Position numbers and translations under genes: made by a program | Notes under the pieces: model-generated | What the model was told of the DNA's origin: nothing | Seen by the model: the letters and a program-made list of their open reading frames with translations, nothing else | Databases searched by the model: none | Shown here: piece after piece, positions 33,442 to 43,365 of the stretch | How the letters are laid out: the number at the start of each line of letters is the position of its first letter | How positions within the stretch are numbered: the stretch's first letter is position 1 | Assembly: GCA_023229175.1 (NCBI GenBank) | Contig: JALNZV010000001.1 | Span: forward strand, 176,533 to 240,532 | Direction of reading: 5' to 3' | Length of the DNA: 64,000 nucleotides | Origin: Tissierellaceae bacterium | GTDB taxonomy: Bacteria; Bacillota; Clostridia; Tissierellales; Tissierellaceae

Positions 33442-34716
33442 TTAAAACCTCCTTACAAATAATTTTGATCCTTCTACCCTAACTATTTTAACTGGAACTG
33501 ATTTTGGTAAAAATCCTTCGTCTGATAATGCATCTAGTTTTATACCATCTACTTCTATAAAACCAGTAGGGCGAAGTTCTGTTAAAGTAATGCCTTCTTT
33601 GTTAATGTATTTTTGAACGGAATCCACACTTAAATAACCTTTTTCATCCTTGTGTTCTGCATCTAATATTATCTTTCTCAACATTTTACTTTTAAATCCC
33701 ATTTTTATTAGGACAACAGTAACTATAGTTGTGATTAAGATGGCTACACTCAAAGACAATAAAGCTATTTTCATCGATTCCATTGCGAGAACTGTACCTA
33801 CTAAAACGAATATTATTCCACTAATACCCGGAAGTCCAAAGCCCGGTACTATTGCCTCAATAATCAACAGTATCAGCCCAGTAACAAACAGTATAAGGGA
33901 GGTCCAGTGTGAATTTCCTCCTAAAATATTTCCCCCAAAATACAAACCAAATCCAATAATGCTAACTGTGCCGCCTATACCAAACCCCGGTGTCAATATC
34001 TCAACTACCATGCCGACAAACCCAAGGGTCAAAAGAAAACTACTTACATAAGGATTGGAAATATACTTGGACAATTTTATTTGAAGGCTTTCATGAATTT
34101 TGTTGACATTGGCATCTCCTAGATTAAAATGATCCAGCAATTCATCGTAGTCATCTGTGGCAAAATCGGCAATACCTGTCATAATGGCCTCTGTTGATGT
34201 CAAGTTTAATAGTTTGTTTCTATCAGATATGCCCTCAATTAAGACGTCTTTATCTGCCATGGCTTCTACTAATTGCGAATCCCTGTTTCTATATTGAGCC
34301 GTGTCCTTTAGCATAGCCTTCCACATGGATAATACCTTCTCCGTATTGGGTATTGGCTCTGCGGACCCAATAGTTGCAGAATTGGCAACGACGACCTTCT
34401 CAGCAGCTATTGTAATAAGAACGCCTGCAGACTCTGCCTTGGTATTGACATATGCAATAGTAGGAGTAGGTATAGACAAGATTAAATTTTTTATCTTTTC
34501 CGCCTCTGCAATTTGACCACCATATGTGTCTATTTCAAATATGATTGCCTCAGCATCCTGTATTCTTTCTAAATTATGCTTTAAAAAATTATATGTTGCC
34601 TTATTTATTTCACCCTTAATGGGAACAACGTATACTTCGTTGTTTTCGGCAAATATAATGGTTGGAAAAGTTAAAATAATAACTAAAAGCAATATTCCTA
34701 TAAGTTTTTTTCTCAT
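33442..34716 (-). CDS. NfeD-type membrane serine protease (YqeZ-like)
   Basis: A 424-residue protein with signal peptide, a ClpP-like serine protease domain (about 25-205; TKAESAGVLITIAAE contains the likely nucleophile Ser), four membrane segments (about 230-340) and a C-terminal NfeD OB-fold (about 355-424). Long NfeD proteins pair with flotillins. ATG at 34716 is preferred (GGAGG 7 nt upstream) over GTG at 34722. Confidence 0.93.
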   Translation of the reverse strand: MRKKLIGILLLVIILTFPTIIFAENNEVYVVPIKGEINKATYNFLKHNLERIQDAEAIIFEIDTYGGQIAEAEKIKNLILSIPTPTIAYVNTKAESAGVLITIAAEKVVVANSATIGSAEPIPNTEKVLSMWKAMLKDTAQYRNRDSQLVEAMADKDVLIEGISDRNKLLNLTSTEAIMTGIADFATDDYDELLDHFNLGDANVNKIHESLQIKLSKYISNPYVSSFLLTLGFVGMVVEILTPGFGIGGTVSIIGFGLYFGGNILGGNSHWTSLILFVTGLILLIIEAIVPGFGLPGISGIIFVLVGTVLAMESMKIALLSLSVAILITTIVTVVLIKMGFKSKMLRKIILDAEHKDEKGYLSVDSVQKYINKEGITLTELRPTGFIEVDGIKLDALSDEGFLPKSVPVKIVRVEGSKLFVRRF

Positions 34717-34779
34717 TACCACACCTCCATATCTATATTATACTATTACCCAAATATATGTTTAATAACTAACAAAAAA

Positions 34780-34804
34780 TCAAAAACCTGGGATTAACCC
34801 AGGT
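34780..34804 (-). terminator. Terminator downstream of rpsU
   Basis: Minus strand: ACCTGGG, TTAAT, CCCAGGT, T run. It lies about 110 nt after the rpsU stop and 64 nt before the NfeD start. Confidence 0.85.
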
Positions 34805-34914
34805 AATTTTTTACTAAATAATTCCCCCACCATAATAATATCGTTTTTATCATGTCTTTAGTTTCATGAAGTCTATAAAGATTTCTACAAATATAAGGGA
34901 TATTGATACCATAA

Positions 34915-35097
34915 TTAAAATCTAGAATACTTCTTTTTTCTAGCTTCTTCAGATTTTTTTTTCTTTCTTACACTAGGTTTCTCATAATGCTCTCTTTTCC
35001 TGACTTCTCCAATAACGCCAGCACGAGCACATTGTCTTTTAAACCTTTTTAAAGCATTGTCAAGAGATTCATTTTCTCCAACCCTAATTTCTGCCAT
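34915..35097 (-). CDS. rpsU: 30S ribosomal protein S21
   Basis: A 60-residue S21 (MAEIRVGENESLDNALKRFK ... RKKKKSEEARKKKYSRF), usual length. The ATG at 35097 has GAGGAGGGAG just before it; an extended ORF start further upstream is not supported. It follows the HIT gene in the conserved prmA-rsmE-mtaB-HIT-rpsU order; yqeY, which usually follows, is absent. Confidence 0.97.
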   Translation of the reverse strand: MAEIRVGENESLDNALKRFKRQCARAGVIGEVRKREHYEKPSVRKKKKSEEARKKKYSRF

Positions 35098-35202
35098 CGG
35101 CTTCTCCCTCCTCTCTCTACTACAAGAGTACTCAATACTATATAGCAAGGGGTTGTGCACTAAATAATTATACATTATTATTTTAAATATTTCAACCAAT
35201 AT

Positions 35203-35544
35203 TTAGCCTGGCGGCCACAACATTTTTCTTTTGCCTAGTATATGAAAATGAAGGTGGTCTACGGTTTGTCCGCCGTCTATGCCACAGTTGTTTACTACCC
35301 TATAACCTTCTTCCAAGCCCTTTTCCTTGGCTAGTTTAGATGCTATTAATAGGAGATGCCCCAAAAGCAATTTTTTATTTTCATCTACATTATCTAATGA
35401 AACTATATGTTCTTTTGGTATAACTAGAAAATGAACTGGAGCTTGAGGATTTATATCTTCAAATGCAATAGCCAAGTCATCTTCATATATAAGATTGGCA
35501 GGGATTTCACCCTTTATAATTTTGCAAAATAAGCAATTGTCCAT
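35203..35544 (-). CDS. HIT-family (histidine triad) nucleotide hydrolase
   Basis: A 113-residue HINT-like protein with CxxC at the N-terminus (CLFCKII) and the histidine triad HLHFHILG. Members hydrolyse nucleoside phosphoramidates such as AMP-lysine. 18 nt after mtaB. Confidence 0.95.
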   Translation of the reverse strand: MDNCLFCKIIKGEIPANLIYEDDLAIAFEDINPQAPVHFLVIPKEHIVSLDNVDENKKLLLGHLLLIASKLAKEKGLEEGYRVVNNCGIDGGQTVDHLHFHILGKRKMLWPPG

Positions 35545-35562
35545 TTTTTCACCTCCAATTTA

Positions 35563-36867
35563 TTATTTAATTACCTCTCCAAGTAAAAAATCATTCTTAC
35601 TAACTCTTATTTTTACATCAGTTATTTTCCCAATGAGATTGTCATCGTTCTCAACTCTGACTCTAACGTAGTTCGTAGTATATCCCTCAATATGAGATTT
35701 ATATTTTTTACTTTCCTCTTCAAATAGTACTGACATGGTACCATTCTCAAAGCGAGAGTTAAACTCTTTCATTAGTTTCTTGCCAAGAGATATCAGTTTC
35801 TCTGACCTTTGGCTTTTTATATTTCCATGAATCTGGTCTTTAAATCCAGCTGCTGGTGTTCCTTTTCTTGGTGAATACTTAAACACGTGAATTCTAGAAA
35901 AACCTATATCTTTGACGAATTCCCATGTTTCATTGAATTCCTCCTCTGTCTCACCAGGAAATCCAACTATTATATCTGTGGTGATACCTGCATCTGGCAT
36001 ATGGTCTCTGATGATATTTACTATGTTTTTGTATTCCTCCGAGGTATACCTTCTATTCATCCTCTTAAGTACTGTAGGGGAACCAGACTGCAATGAAAGG
36101 TGAAAATGGTCACATACTTTGCCAATTTTTACAATTCTTTTCATAAAATCATGATCTATTAGAGTGGGCTCAATGGAACTAAGCCTTATTCTCTCAATAC
36201 CCTTCACATTTCCTACCCTTTCCAATACATCTATCAGCGAGATACCCTTTATGTCCTTTCCGTAAGAAGCGACGTGAATTCCAGTAAGTACTATTTCCTT
36301 AAAGCCTGCCTTTGCAAGCCTCTCTGTTTCATATATTATATCTCCTATTGGCCTACTTTTTATGGGTCCCCTTGCATATGGAATTATGCAATATGAGCAA
36401 AATTGATTGCACCCGTCCTGTATTTTTATATATGCCCTAGTTTTAGATTTTATATCTTCAATATTTATAGCCTCAAACTCCTTGTGGCCCTTTATATTTT
36501 TTACAATATTAAATTTCTCGTTATTTTCCCTGGCTTTTTCACATAATTCCAGTACCTTGTTTCTTTCCGTAGTCCCAATGACCACGTCTACACCTTCTAT
36601 CTTTGATACTTCATCTGGGGAGACTTGTGAATAACATCCAACTACGGCTATGGTTGCATCTCCATTGTTTTTCTTTGCCCTAGATATAAATTGTCTCGAT
36701 TTTCTATCGGATAAATTAGTTACTGTACATGTATTTATTACATATATATCAGCTATTTCACTTTCATCTACAACTGTATAACCTTTGTTTTCAAATAATT
36801 CTTCCATGGCCTCAGTTTCATATTGATTTACCTTGCATCCCAAGGTATAAAAAGCCACCTTACTCAT
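35563..36867 (-). CDS. mtaB: MtaB, tRNA t6A37 methylthiotransferase
   Basis: A 434-residue radical-SAM methylthiotransferase: N-terminal UPF0004 domain with cluster Cys (GCKVNQYETE, NTCTVT, GCYSQ), radical SAM motif CNQFCSYCIIPYARG at about 151-165 and a TRAM domain at about 370-434. It makes ms2t6A in tRNAs. The mtaB start overlaps the rsmE stop by 1 nt. Confidence 0.96.
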   Translation of the reverse strand: MSKVAFYTLGCKVNQYETEAMEELFENKGYTVVDESEIADIYVINTCTVTNLSDRKSRQFISRAKKNNGDATIAVVGCYSQVSPDEVSKIEGVDVVIGTTERNKVLELCEKARENNEKFNIVKNIKGHKEFEAINIEDIKSKTRAYIKIQDGCNQFCSYCIIPYARGPIKSRPIGDIIYETERLAKAGFKEIVLTGIHVASYGKDIKGISLIDVLERVGNVKGIERIRLSSIEPTLIDHDFMKRIVKIGKVCDHFHLSLQSGSPTVLKRMNRRYTSEEYKNIVNIIRDHMPDAGITTDIIVGFPGETEEEFNETWEFVKDIGFSRIHVFKYSPRKGTPAAGFKDQIHGNIKSQRSEKLISLGKKLMKEFNSRFENGTMSVLFEEESKKYKSHIEGYTTNYVRVRVENDDNLIGKITDVKIRVSKNDFLLGEVIK

Positions 36868-37607
36868 TACATCACTCCTAGGTCTCCAAATTCATATAGT
36901 AGTATTGCAGTTGCCACTATCCCTGCAGTTTCTGTCCTCATAGTCCTAGGACCTAAAGTAACAATTTTAGCACCAATAGCTTTAAACTGTTCTATTTCAA
37001 AAGGTTCGAATCCCCCTTCTGGCCCAATAATCAAATGCATTGTATTTCCTCTTATAGGCATATGGCGGCCAATATAATTGAGTTTTTCGTCCTCATAGGG
37101 GACTATTACATTTTTTTCCCCTTTTAACAATTCTATCATTTCGTCGAAGGAAATAATACTGTGAATCTTTGGTATAATATCTCTCTTGCTTTGCTTTGCA
37201 GCTTCTTCTGCAATTAGTTTCCACCTGTTTACTTTCGTCTGTTCTCTTTGTAAATCCTTAAGTTTTACTACAGATCTATAACTAGAAACAGGAAATATTT
37301 CCTTTACACCTACCTCTATGGTTTTTTGTACAATTAAATCCATTTTGTTTCCCTTTGCCAAACCTTGGTATAGAACTATGTTGACAGGGGATTCGCTAGT
37401 CCCCTGGTATTTGTCTACTATTTTTAGTGTAATTCTGTTCTTTTCTATTGATTGTATTTTTCCAATATAGACTTTCCCTTGGTCTACAGCCTCCACTAAA
37501 TCTCCAACTTTTAACCTAAGGACGTCTCTAATATGTTTTACGTCAGAGCCTGAAACTTCAATTGTCCCTTGACTGATTTGGTTTTCTTCTATGAAAAATC
37601 TGTGCAT
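36867..37607 (-). CDS. rsmE: RsmE, 16S rRNA m3U1498 methyltransferase
   Basis: A 246-residue SPOUT methyltransferase: N-terminal PUA-like domain (MHRFFIEENQ start) and C-terminal knot with LIIGPEGGFEPFEIE and LGPRTMRTETAGIVA. The ATG at 37607 is used (TTAGGTG about 6 nt upstream) in place of the GTG at 37616. It is 9 nt after prmA. Confidence 0.95.
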   Translation of the reverse strand: MHRFFIEENQISQGTIEVSGSDVKHIRDVLRLKVGDLVEAVDQGKVYIGKIQSIEKNRITLKIVDKYQGTSESPVNIVLYQGLAKGNKMDLIVQKTIEVGVKEIFPVSSYRSVVKLKDLQREQTKVNRWKLIAEEAAKQSKRDIIPKIHSIISFDEMIELLKGEKNVIVPYEDEKLNYIGRHMPIRGNTMHLIIGPEGGFEPFEIEQFKAIGAKIVTLGPRTMRTETAGIVATAILLYEFGDLGVM

Positions 37608-37616
37608 ACTTATCAC

Positions 37617-38549
37617 CTAATTTATTGTAGCAACTATTAGTGCCCATTGATTTAGCCTTACCTTTTCAAGAACTTTAAACCCATTTTTCAGCAGGGAATC
37701 TTCCACCAATTGAATCTTGTCCTCAATGATGCCAGATGTAATAAAGATACCTTCTTCTTTTAAATGGGATTTTAAAACTCCAACCATCTTGACGATTATC
37801 TCTGCAATTATATTAGAAACTATTATATTGGCTTTACCCTCCACTACATCTAGTAAATTTCCCTTTTTTAACTCTATGACATCCTCCACATCGTTTAACT
37901 CAATATTTCCTTTAGATACTTCTATGGATACTGGGTCGTTGTCTACTGCTAATACCTTTTCAGCACCTAATTTTGCCGAAATTATGCTTAGTATTCCGCT
38001 GCCACATCCAATATCATATACTATATCATCTTTTTTGACAAAACGCTCTAGTGCCTCTGCACACATGACCGTAGTTTCATGGGTACCAGTTCCGAAGGCC
38101 ATTCCCGGATCAAGCTCTATCAGTATGTGGCCTTCTTCAAGATTATATTTTTCCCATGACGGCTTGATTACGATTTTTTCTCCAATTTTAGTAGTCTTAT
38201 AATATTTCTTCCAATTTTCAGCATAATCTTCATCATTTACCATATTAACAATTAGTCCGTGTTCTTCAGGTTTTAACATCGGATTGTCCTTAATTCTATT
38301 TTCGATGTTATTAATTATGGAATTTAAATCCTCTGCCTCTGAAAAGTAGGCTTTAATTAATATGACGTTAAAATCTAAATCCAAGGTTTCTAAATCGACA
38401 AAGGACCAACTTTCCGGATCCTTTGATACCTCGAAGATGTCCCTAGGATCTTCTATTGCCAATCCATTAGCCCCAACATCGTATAAGATGCTAGATACTA
38501 TTTCTTCTTTATCTGGTGTAGTTTTGATTTGTATCTCAGCCCATTTCAT
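37617..38549 (-). CDS. prmA: PrmA, ribosomal protein L11 methyltransferase
   Basis: A 310-residue enzyme: N-terminal L11-binding domain starting MKWAEIQIKT and a SAM domain with PGMAFGTGTHETT and YDIGCGSGILSI. It trimethylates L11. I use the ATG at 38549, which matches the family N-terminus, over 38570. It lies 139 nt after dnaJ. Confidence 0.95.
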   Translation of the reverse strand: MKWAEIQIKTTPDKEEIVSSILYDVGANGLAIEDPRDIFEVSKDPESWSFVDLETLDLDFNVILIKAYFSEAEDLNSIINNIENRIKDNPMLKPEEHGLIVNMVNDEDYAENWKKYYKTTKIGEKIVIKPSWEKYNLEEGHILIELDPGMAFGTGTHETTVMCAEALERFVKKDDIVYDIGCGSGILSIISAKLGAEKVLAVDNDPVSIEVSKGNIELNDVEDVIELKKGNLLDVVEGKANIIVSNIIAEIIVKMVGVLKSHLKEEGIFITSGIIEDKIQLVEDSLLKNGFKVLEKVRLNQWALIVATIN

Positions 38550-38688
38550 AGACCTATCACCCATCTCCATTTAAATCAATTATATAATATGAGAGTCATA
38601 AACAAATTCCATCCTTATACTTTCTATTTTAATACCCTATGTCAATTATATCAAGTTCCCAAGATTTGACAATCTCGTGCCTTAATAA

Positions 38689-39807
38689 TTAGTTAAAGGC
38701 ATCCTTTACTTTCTTGAAAAAACCTTTTTTGTTCTCCTTGTAACTATCTCCTGCTTCCTCTACAAATTCCTTGAGTAATTCTTTCTGCTTATCGGTCAAT
38801 TTTGTAGGTACTTTTACATCGACAGTAAAGAACAAATCACCTCTGCCATAACCCCGCAAATTTGGAACTCCCATATTTCTTAGCCTAAATTCAGTACCAG
38901 TTTGTGTTCCCTCAGGTATATGATACTTGACTACTTCTTCTAAAGTAGGAACTTCTATTTCAGCTCCTAAGGCAGCTTCTGCAAAAGAAATTGGAACATT
39001 TAAATATATATTATTTCCTGTTCTGCTAAATATCTTATCTTCCATCACATTTATATAAATATATAAATCTCCCCTAGGTCCACCCCGATCCCCTGCTTCT
39101 CCTTCACCTCTCATGGAAATAACCGATCCAGTATCCACACCCTGTGGTATTTTAACCTTTATTCTCTTTGTCTTAATTTCCTTGCCAACTCCATGACATG
39201 TGCTGCACTTTTCCCTTATTATTTCTCCAGTACCTCCACATGTATCGCAGGCCGAAGTCCTGACAAACTGACCAAAGGCAGTCTGTTGTGCATATCTGAC
39301 CTCGCCCCTACCATTACATGTGGGACAAGTTTCCTTTGATGTCCCAGGTTTTGCCCCTGTTCCACCACAGGTATCGCAATTTTCCATCCTTCTAATCTGA
39401 ATTTCCTTTTCCACTCCAAAAATTGCCTCTTTGAACTCTAAGTTGAGATTATATCTTAAATCAGCCCCTCTAACTGGCCCAGTTCTCCTACTGCCAGAGA
39501 AGCCACCTCCAAAAATATCAAATATATCTTCAAAAATATCGCCAAATCCACCAAATCCCTGATCATATCCTCCAGCCTGCGGATCTACTCCTGCATGACC
39601 AAATCTGTCGTATCTCGACCTTTTCTCACCATCTGACAAAATTTCATAGGCTTCTGTAGCCTCTTTGAACTTTGCCTCTGCTTCTTTATTATCTGGATTT
39701 AAATCAGGATGGTATTTCTTAGCTAATTGTCTATAAGCCTTCTTTATGTCGTTTTCTGTCGCATCTTTTCCTATGCCCAAGACTTCATAATAATCCCTCT
39801 TTGACAT
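38689..39807 (-). CDS. dnaJ: DnaJ co-chaperone
   Basis: A 372-residue type I DnaJ: J domain with HPD (KKYHPDLNPDN), Gly/Phe region (about 78-115), four CxxCxGxG zinc repeats (CDTCGGTG, CPTCNGRG, CDTCGGTG, CSTCHGVG) and C-terminal substrate domains. It stimulates DnaK. The start could be one codon earlier (39810). Confidence 0.97.
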   Translation of the reverse strand: MSKRDYYEVLGIGKDATENDIKKAYRQLAKKYHPDLNPDNKEAEAKFKEATEAYEILSDGEKRSRYDRFGHAGVDPQAGGYDQGFGGFGDIFEDIFDIFGGGFSGSRRTGPVRGADLRYNLNLEFKEAIFGVEKEIQIRRMENCDTCGGTGAKPGTSKETCPTCNGRGEVRYAQQTAFGQFVRTSACDTCGGTGEIIREKCSTCHGVGKEIKTKRIKVKIPQGVDTGSVISMRGEGEAGDRGGPRGDLYIYINVMEDKIFSRTGNNIYLNVPISFAEAALGAEIEVPTLEEVVKYHIPEGTQTGTEFRLRNMGVPNLRGYGRGDLFFTVDVKVPTKLTDKQKELLKEFVEEAGDSYKENKKGFFKKVKDAFN

Positions 39808-39840
39808 CATTTCACCAACCTTTAATTTTAAACTATGATT

Positions 39841-39868
39841 ATTATATCAAACAATTAAGCTAAATCAA
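39841..39868 (-). promoter_or_regulatory. Possible internal promoter for dnaJ
   Basis: Minus strand: TTGATT, 16 nt, TATAAT. The -35 hexamer lies inside the 3' arm of the dnaK-dnaJ intergenic hairpin, so the two signals overlap. Confidence 0.45.
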
Positions 39869-39885
39869 ATGATTTAGCTTAATTG
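39852..39885 (-). terminator. Long perfect inverted repeat between dnaK and dnaJ
   Basis: CAATTAAGCTAAATCA and its exact complement surround a 2-base centre: a 16-bp stem 9 nt after the dnaK stop. No good T run follows, so it may act as a partial terminator, an RNA-stability stem-loop, or both, lowering dnaJ relative to dnaK. Confidence 0.65.
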
Positions 39886-39893
39886 AGTTAGTT

Positions 39894-41705
39894 TTAATCT
39901 TCGTCCACTACTTCGTAGTCTGCATCTACTACATCATCGTTGGAATCTGATTGGGGTTCACTATCTCCTCCTTGACCTTCGTACATTTTCTGAGATATTT
40001 TATAAAAACTTTCCGTTAATTCGTCAGTCTTTTTCTTAATTTCATCGAAATCGTCACCTTCCAATGCCTTTTTCAATTCATCTGCTTTAGCTTCTACTTC
40101 GGCTTTTTCTTCATCGGATATTTTTCCCTCTAAATCCTTTAAAGTCTTTTCAGTTTGATAGACCATTGAATCCGCGTTGTTTCTTATTTCTATAGTTTCC
40201 TTTTTCTTTTTGTCTTCCTCTGCAAATCTTTCAGCTTCCTTGACTTTCTTTTCAATTTCTTCATCGGATAACTTCGTAGAGGCAGTTATGGTAATTCTTT
40301 GTTCCTTCCCTGTTCCCAAGTCCTTCGCACTTACATTTACTATACCGTTGGCATCTATGTCGAATGTAACCTCGATTTGTGGTACTCCCCTTGGTGCTGG
40401 TGCAATTCCAGTTAATTGGAATCTACCTAGGGTTGTATTGTCATTGGCCATTTGTCTCTCACCTTGTAGTACATGAATATCTACCGAAGTCTGGCTATCT
40501 GCTGCAGTTGTAAATACCTGACTCTTTTTAGTAGGTATAGTTGTGTTTCTTTCGATTAATCTAGTAGTTACGCCGCCTAAGGTCTCAATGCCTAAAGATA
40601 ATGGGGTAACGTCTAACAATAATAAATCCTTGACCTCCCCTGAAAGTACACCGCCCTGAATAGCTGCTCCCAACGCAACACATTCGTCTGGGTTAATATC
40701 TTTTTGTGGTTCTTTGCCTGTCAATTTTTTAACTGCATCCTGTACTGCAGGTATCCTAGTGGAACCTCCTACTAATATTACCTTCTCGATTTCTGATGCT
40801 TGCAAACCTGCATCTTTTATGGCCTCCCTTACTGGTCCAAGGGTCTTGTCTACTAATTCTGATGTCAATTCATTGAACTTCGCCCTTGTAAGGTCCATAT
40901 TTAAATGCAATGGTCCAGCTTGAGTTGCAGTTATAAAAGGTAGATTGATATTTGTCGACATGGTGGATGACAATTCTTTCTTTGCCTTTTCAGCAGATTC
41001 TTTTAACCTTTGAAGGGACATTTTATCTTGCCTTAAATCCACTCCATTTTCCTTTTTAAATTGGTCTGCAATATAATCTACTAATTTTTCGTCGAAGTCA
41101 TCTCCACCTAAGTGGTTGTTTCCACGGGTAGCCAAGACTTCAAACACTCCATCTCCTAGTTCTAGTATGGAGACGTCAAATGTACCCCCGCCTAAATCAA
41201 ATACCATAATCTTATGCTGTCCCTCTTCTTTATCGATGCCATATGCCAATGCTGCGGCAGTTGGTTCGTTAATTATTCTCTTTACCTCTAAGCCAGCAAT
41301 CTTACCTGCATCTTTAGTCGCTTGCCTTTGACTGTCTGTAAAGTATGCTGGAACAGTGATTACAGCTTCCGTAACCTTTTCACCTAAATAATTTTCAACA
41401 TCCATTTTAATTTTTTGCAATACCATGGCTGAGATTTCTTCAGGTGTATAATGCTTAGAATCCATATCTATTTTGTAATCTGTGCCCATTTTCCTTTTTA
41501 TGGACATAACTGTTTTGTCAGGATTTGTAATGGCTTGTCTTTTTGCAGTTTCTCCTACAAGCCTTTCTCCTTCCTTCGTAAAAGCAACTATGGATGGAGT
41601 TGTTCTATTCCCTTCTAAGTTTGGTATAATAATGGGTTCTCCACCTTCCATAACTGAGACACATGAATTTGTTGTTCCCAAGTCAATTCCAATAATTTTT
41701 CCCAT
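39894..41705 (-). CDS. dnaK: DnaK, Hsp70 chaperone
   Basis: A 603-residue DnaK with GIDLGTTNSCVSVMEGG, DLGGGTFDVSILELG, VGGSTRIPAVQ, the EEVD-like acidic tail (DADYEVVDED) and the substrate-binding domain. Heat-shock chaperone; follows grpE in the hrcA-grpE-dnaK-dnaJ operon under CIRCE control. Confidence 0.98.
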   Translation of the reverse strand: MGKIIGIDLGTTNSCVSVMEGGEPIIIPNLEGNRTTPSIVAFTKEGERLVGETAKRQAITNPDKTVMSIKRKMGTDYKIDMDSKHYTPEEISAMVLQKIKMDVENYLGEKVTEAVITVPAYFTDSQRQATKDAGKIAGLEVKRIINEPTAAALAYGIDKEEGQHKIMVFDLGGGTFDVSILELGDGVFEVLATRGNNHLGGDDFDEKLVDYIADQFKKENGVDLRQDKMSLQRLKESAEKAKKELSSTMSTNINLPFITATQAGPLHLNMDLTRAKFNELTSELVDKTLGPVREAIKDAGLQASEIEKVILVGGSTRIPAVQDAVKKLTGKEPQKDINPDECVALGAAIQGGVLSGEVKDLLLLDVTPLSLGIETLGGVTTRLIERNTTIPTKKSQVFTTAADSQTSVDIHVLQGERQMANDNTTLGRFQLTGIAPAPRGVPQIEVTFDIDANGIVNVSAKDLGTGKEQRITITASTKLSDEEIEKKVKEAERFAEEDKKKKETIEIRNNADSMVYQTEKTLKDLEGKISDEEKAEVEAKADELKKALEGDDFDEIKKKTDELTESFYKISQKMYEGQGGDSEPQSDSNDDVVDADYEVVDED

Positions 41706-41724
41706 AAAAATTCCTCCTCTTATA

Positions 41725-42243
41725 TTATTTTGAGACCTTAACCATTGATGGTCTTATAACCTTATTTTTCAATAAAAAACCTTTTTGTAAGACTTCTAAT
41801 ACTTTCCCTGAGCCGTACTCCTCATTGTCTTCCATAAATACAGCGTGGTGAAAGTTAGGGTCGAAATCCTGGTGTAAAGCAGTTATCTCTTCTACACCGT
41901 TGTCTTTTAGGGTTTTTATTAATTGGCTGTAAATCATTTCTATACCCTTGTAAAACCCGTCTTTATCGTGGTCTTCTGATTGCAATGCCCTTTCAAAATT
42001 ATCTATTGTAGGCAATAGGCTTGAAACAAAAGACTCTGTGGCATAATAGTTGATACTTTCCATTTCTTTTTCCATTCTCTTTTTGTAATTGACAAAATCA
42101 GCTTGAAGCCTAGCTAGTTTGTTGTTTAATTCGTCAATTATTTCATCTTTTACATCTACAGTGTCTTCCTGTAAATTTTCGTCTGAGAACACTTCTTCAT
42201 ACTGTTCTTCAGAGTCCTTGCTTAACCCATTTTCTTCCTTCAT
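41725..42243 (-). CDS. grpE: GrpE, nucleotide exchange factor
   Basis: A 172-residue GrpE: acidic N-terminus, long coiled coil (about 35-90; LARLQADFVNYKKRME) and C-terminal beta domain (VLEVLQKGFLLKNKVIRPSMVKV across the end). Exchanges ADP on DnaK. Confidence 0.96.
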   Translation of the reverse strand: MKEENGLSKDSEEQYEEVFSDENLQEDTVDVKDEIIDELNNKLARLQADFVNYKKRMEKEMESINYYATESFVSSLLPTIDNFERALQSEDHDKDGFYKGIEMIYSQLIKTLKDNGVEEITALHQDFDPNFHHAVFMEDNEEYGSGKVLEVLQKGFLLKNKVIRPSMVKVSK

Positions 42244-42273
42244 TGAATCACCCCTTATATTCTTTACTTCATA

Positions 42274-43323
42274 TTATTTATATTGCTTACCAATTAGCAT
42301 ATCTATAATTTCTGAAATATTTATTGAAAACAAATATAAATCTTCAATTAGTTTTTGGTAATCCATCCTCGTAGGACCAATTATTCCAATTTTGCCTATA
42401 ACTTTATCGCCCAATCTGTAATTTGCAGTTATTAAACTACAGTCTTTTATGGGCTCGTAAACGTTTTCGCTTCCTATTATCAACTCTATATCTTGAGTAA
42501 TAGAATTGTTTGACAGCAAATCCACCATTAAATCCTTATCTTCTACAAAAGAAATAAAATTTTTGACCTTGTCTATGCTTTTATATTCCGGAAAATTAAG
42601 AATGTTTGTTATGCCGTCTGAGTAAATCTCCACACTATAAATATCCTCAATGGACTGATTGATAATGGGAATCACATTGTCAATAATATTTTTAAAATCA
42701 TAAATTTCCCTAATGATTTCACTTGACAACCTATCGTCTATTTGATCCATCGTTAAACCTCTTAATTTATCGTTTAAAATATTTGTAAGCGTATTTAATT
42801 GTTCTTCAGACACATCTTCCTGCAATCTGAATATAGTGTTTTTTACTACTCCTGTATCGCTTATAAGCACTATTAAAACTTGTTTGTTTTCAATGGGTAC
42901 CAACTGTATATGCTTAATCTTTAAACTCTTCATCTTTGGAGAAATGGCTAAAGCAGTATAACTGGTCACTGCCGATAAAATCTTGGCAGAATTTTGCAAA
43001 AGCTGATCGATTTCTCTAGACTCTTTAATTAATATCCTTTTTATATCTTCTTTTTTCTTCGTATTGACCTCAGTTCTTTTCAGTTTTAATAATTCATCTA
43101 CATAAAGCCTATAAGCTTTGTCAGATGGAATCCTACCAGCTGAAGAGTGGGGTTTATTTAAGTATCCCAAATCTTCCAAATCAGACATTTCATTTCTAAT
43201 AGTTGCAGAACTTACTCCCAGATTATATTGTTTTGTAATAGTCCTTGAGCCTATCGGCTCTGCACTTAAAATATATGAATTAATAATTGCATAAAGTATC
43301 TTTAATTTTCTGTCATCTAGCAT
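42274..43323 (-). CDS. hrcA: HrcA, heat-inducible transcription repressor
   Basis: A 349-residue repressor: winged HTH (about 1-75, with GVSSATIRNEMSDLEDLGYL), GAF-like dimerisation domain and the conserved C-terminal IGIIGPTRMDYQKLI. It binds CIRCE; a perfect CIRCE lies upstream of its own gene. Confidence 0.97.
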   Translation of the reverse strand: MLDDRKLKILYAIINSYILSAEPIGSRTITKQYNLGVSSATIRNEMSDLEDLGYLNKPHSSAGRIPSDKAYRLYVDELLKLKRTEVNTKKKEDIKRILIKESREIDQLLQNSAKILSAVTSYTALAISPKMKSLKIKHIQLVPIENKQVLIVLISDTGVVKNTIFRLQEDVSEEQLNTLTNILNDKLRGLTMDQIDDRLSSEIIREIYDFKNIIDNVIPIINQSIEDIYSVEIYSDGITNILNFPEYKSIDKVKNFISFVEDKDLMVDLLSNNSITQDIELIIGSENVYEPIKDCSLITANYRLGDKVIGKIGIIGPTRMDYQKLIEDLYLFSINISEIIDMLIGKQYK

Positions 43324-43365
43324 GTATAATCACCTCGAAATCACAACCACTAGATTTAAAATTTG

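Noticed and set aside
32884..33462. 192-codon plus-strand ORF opposite floA
   Set aside because: Long only because floA is Ala/Val rich and lacks stop-forming codons on the reverse strand; floA itself is certain.
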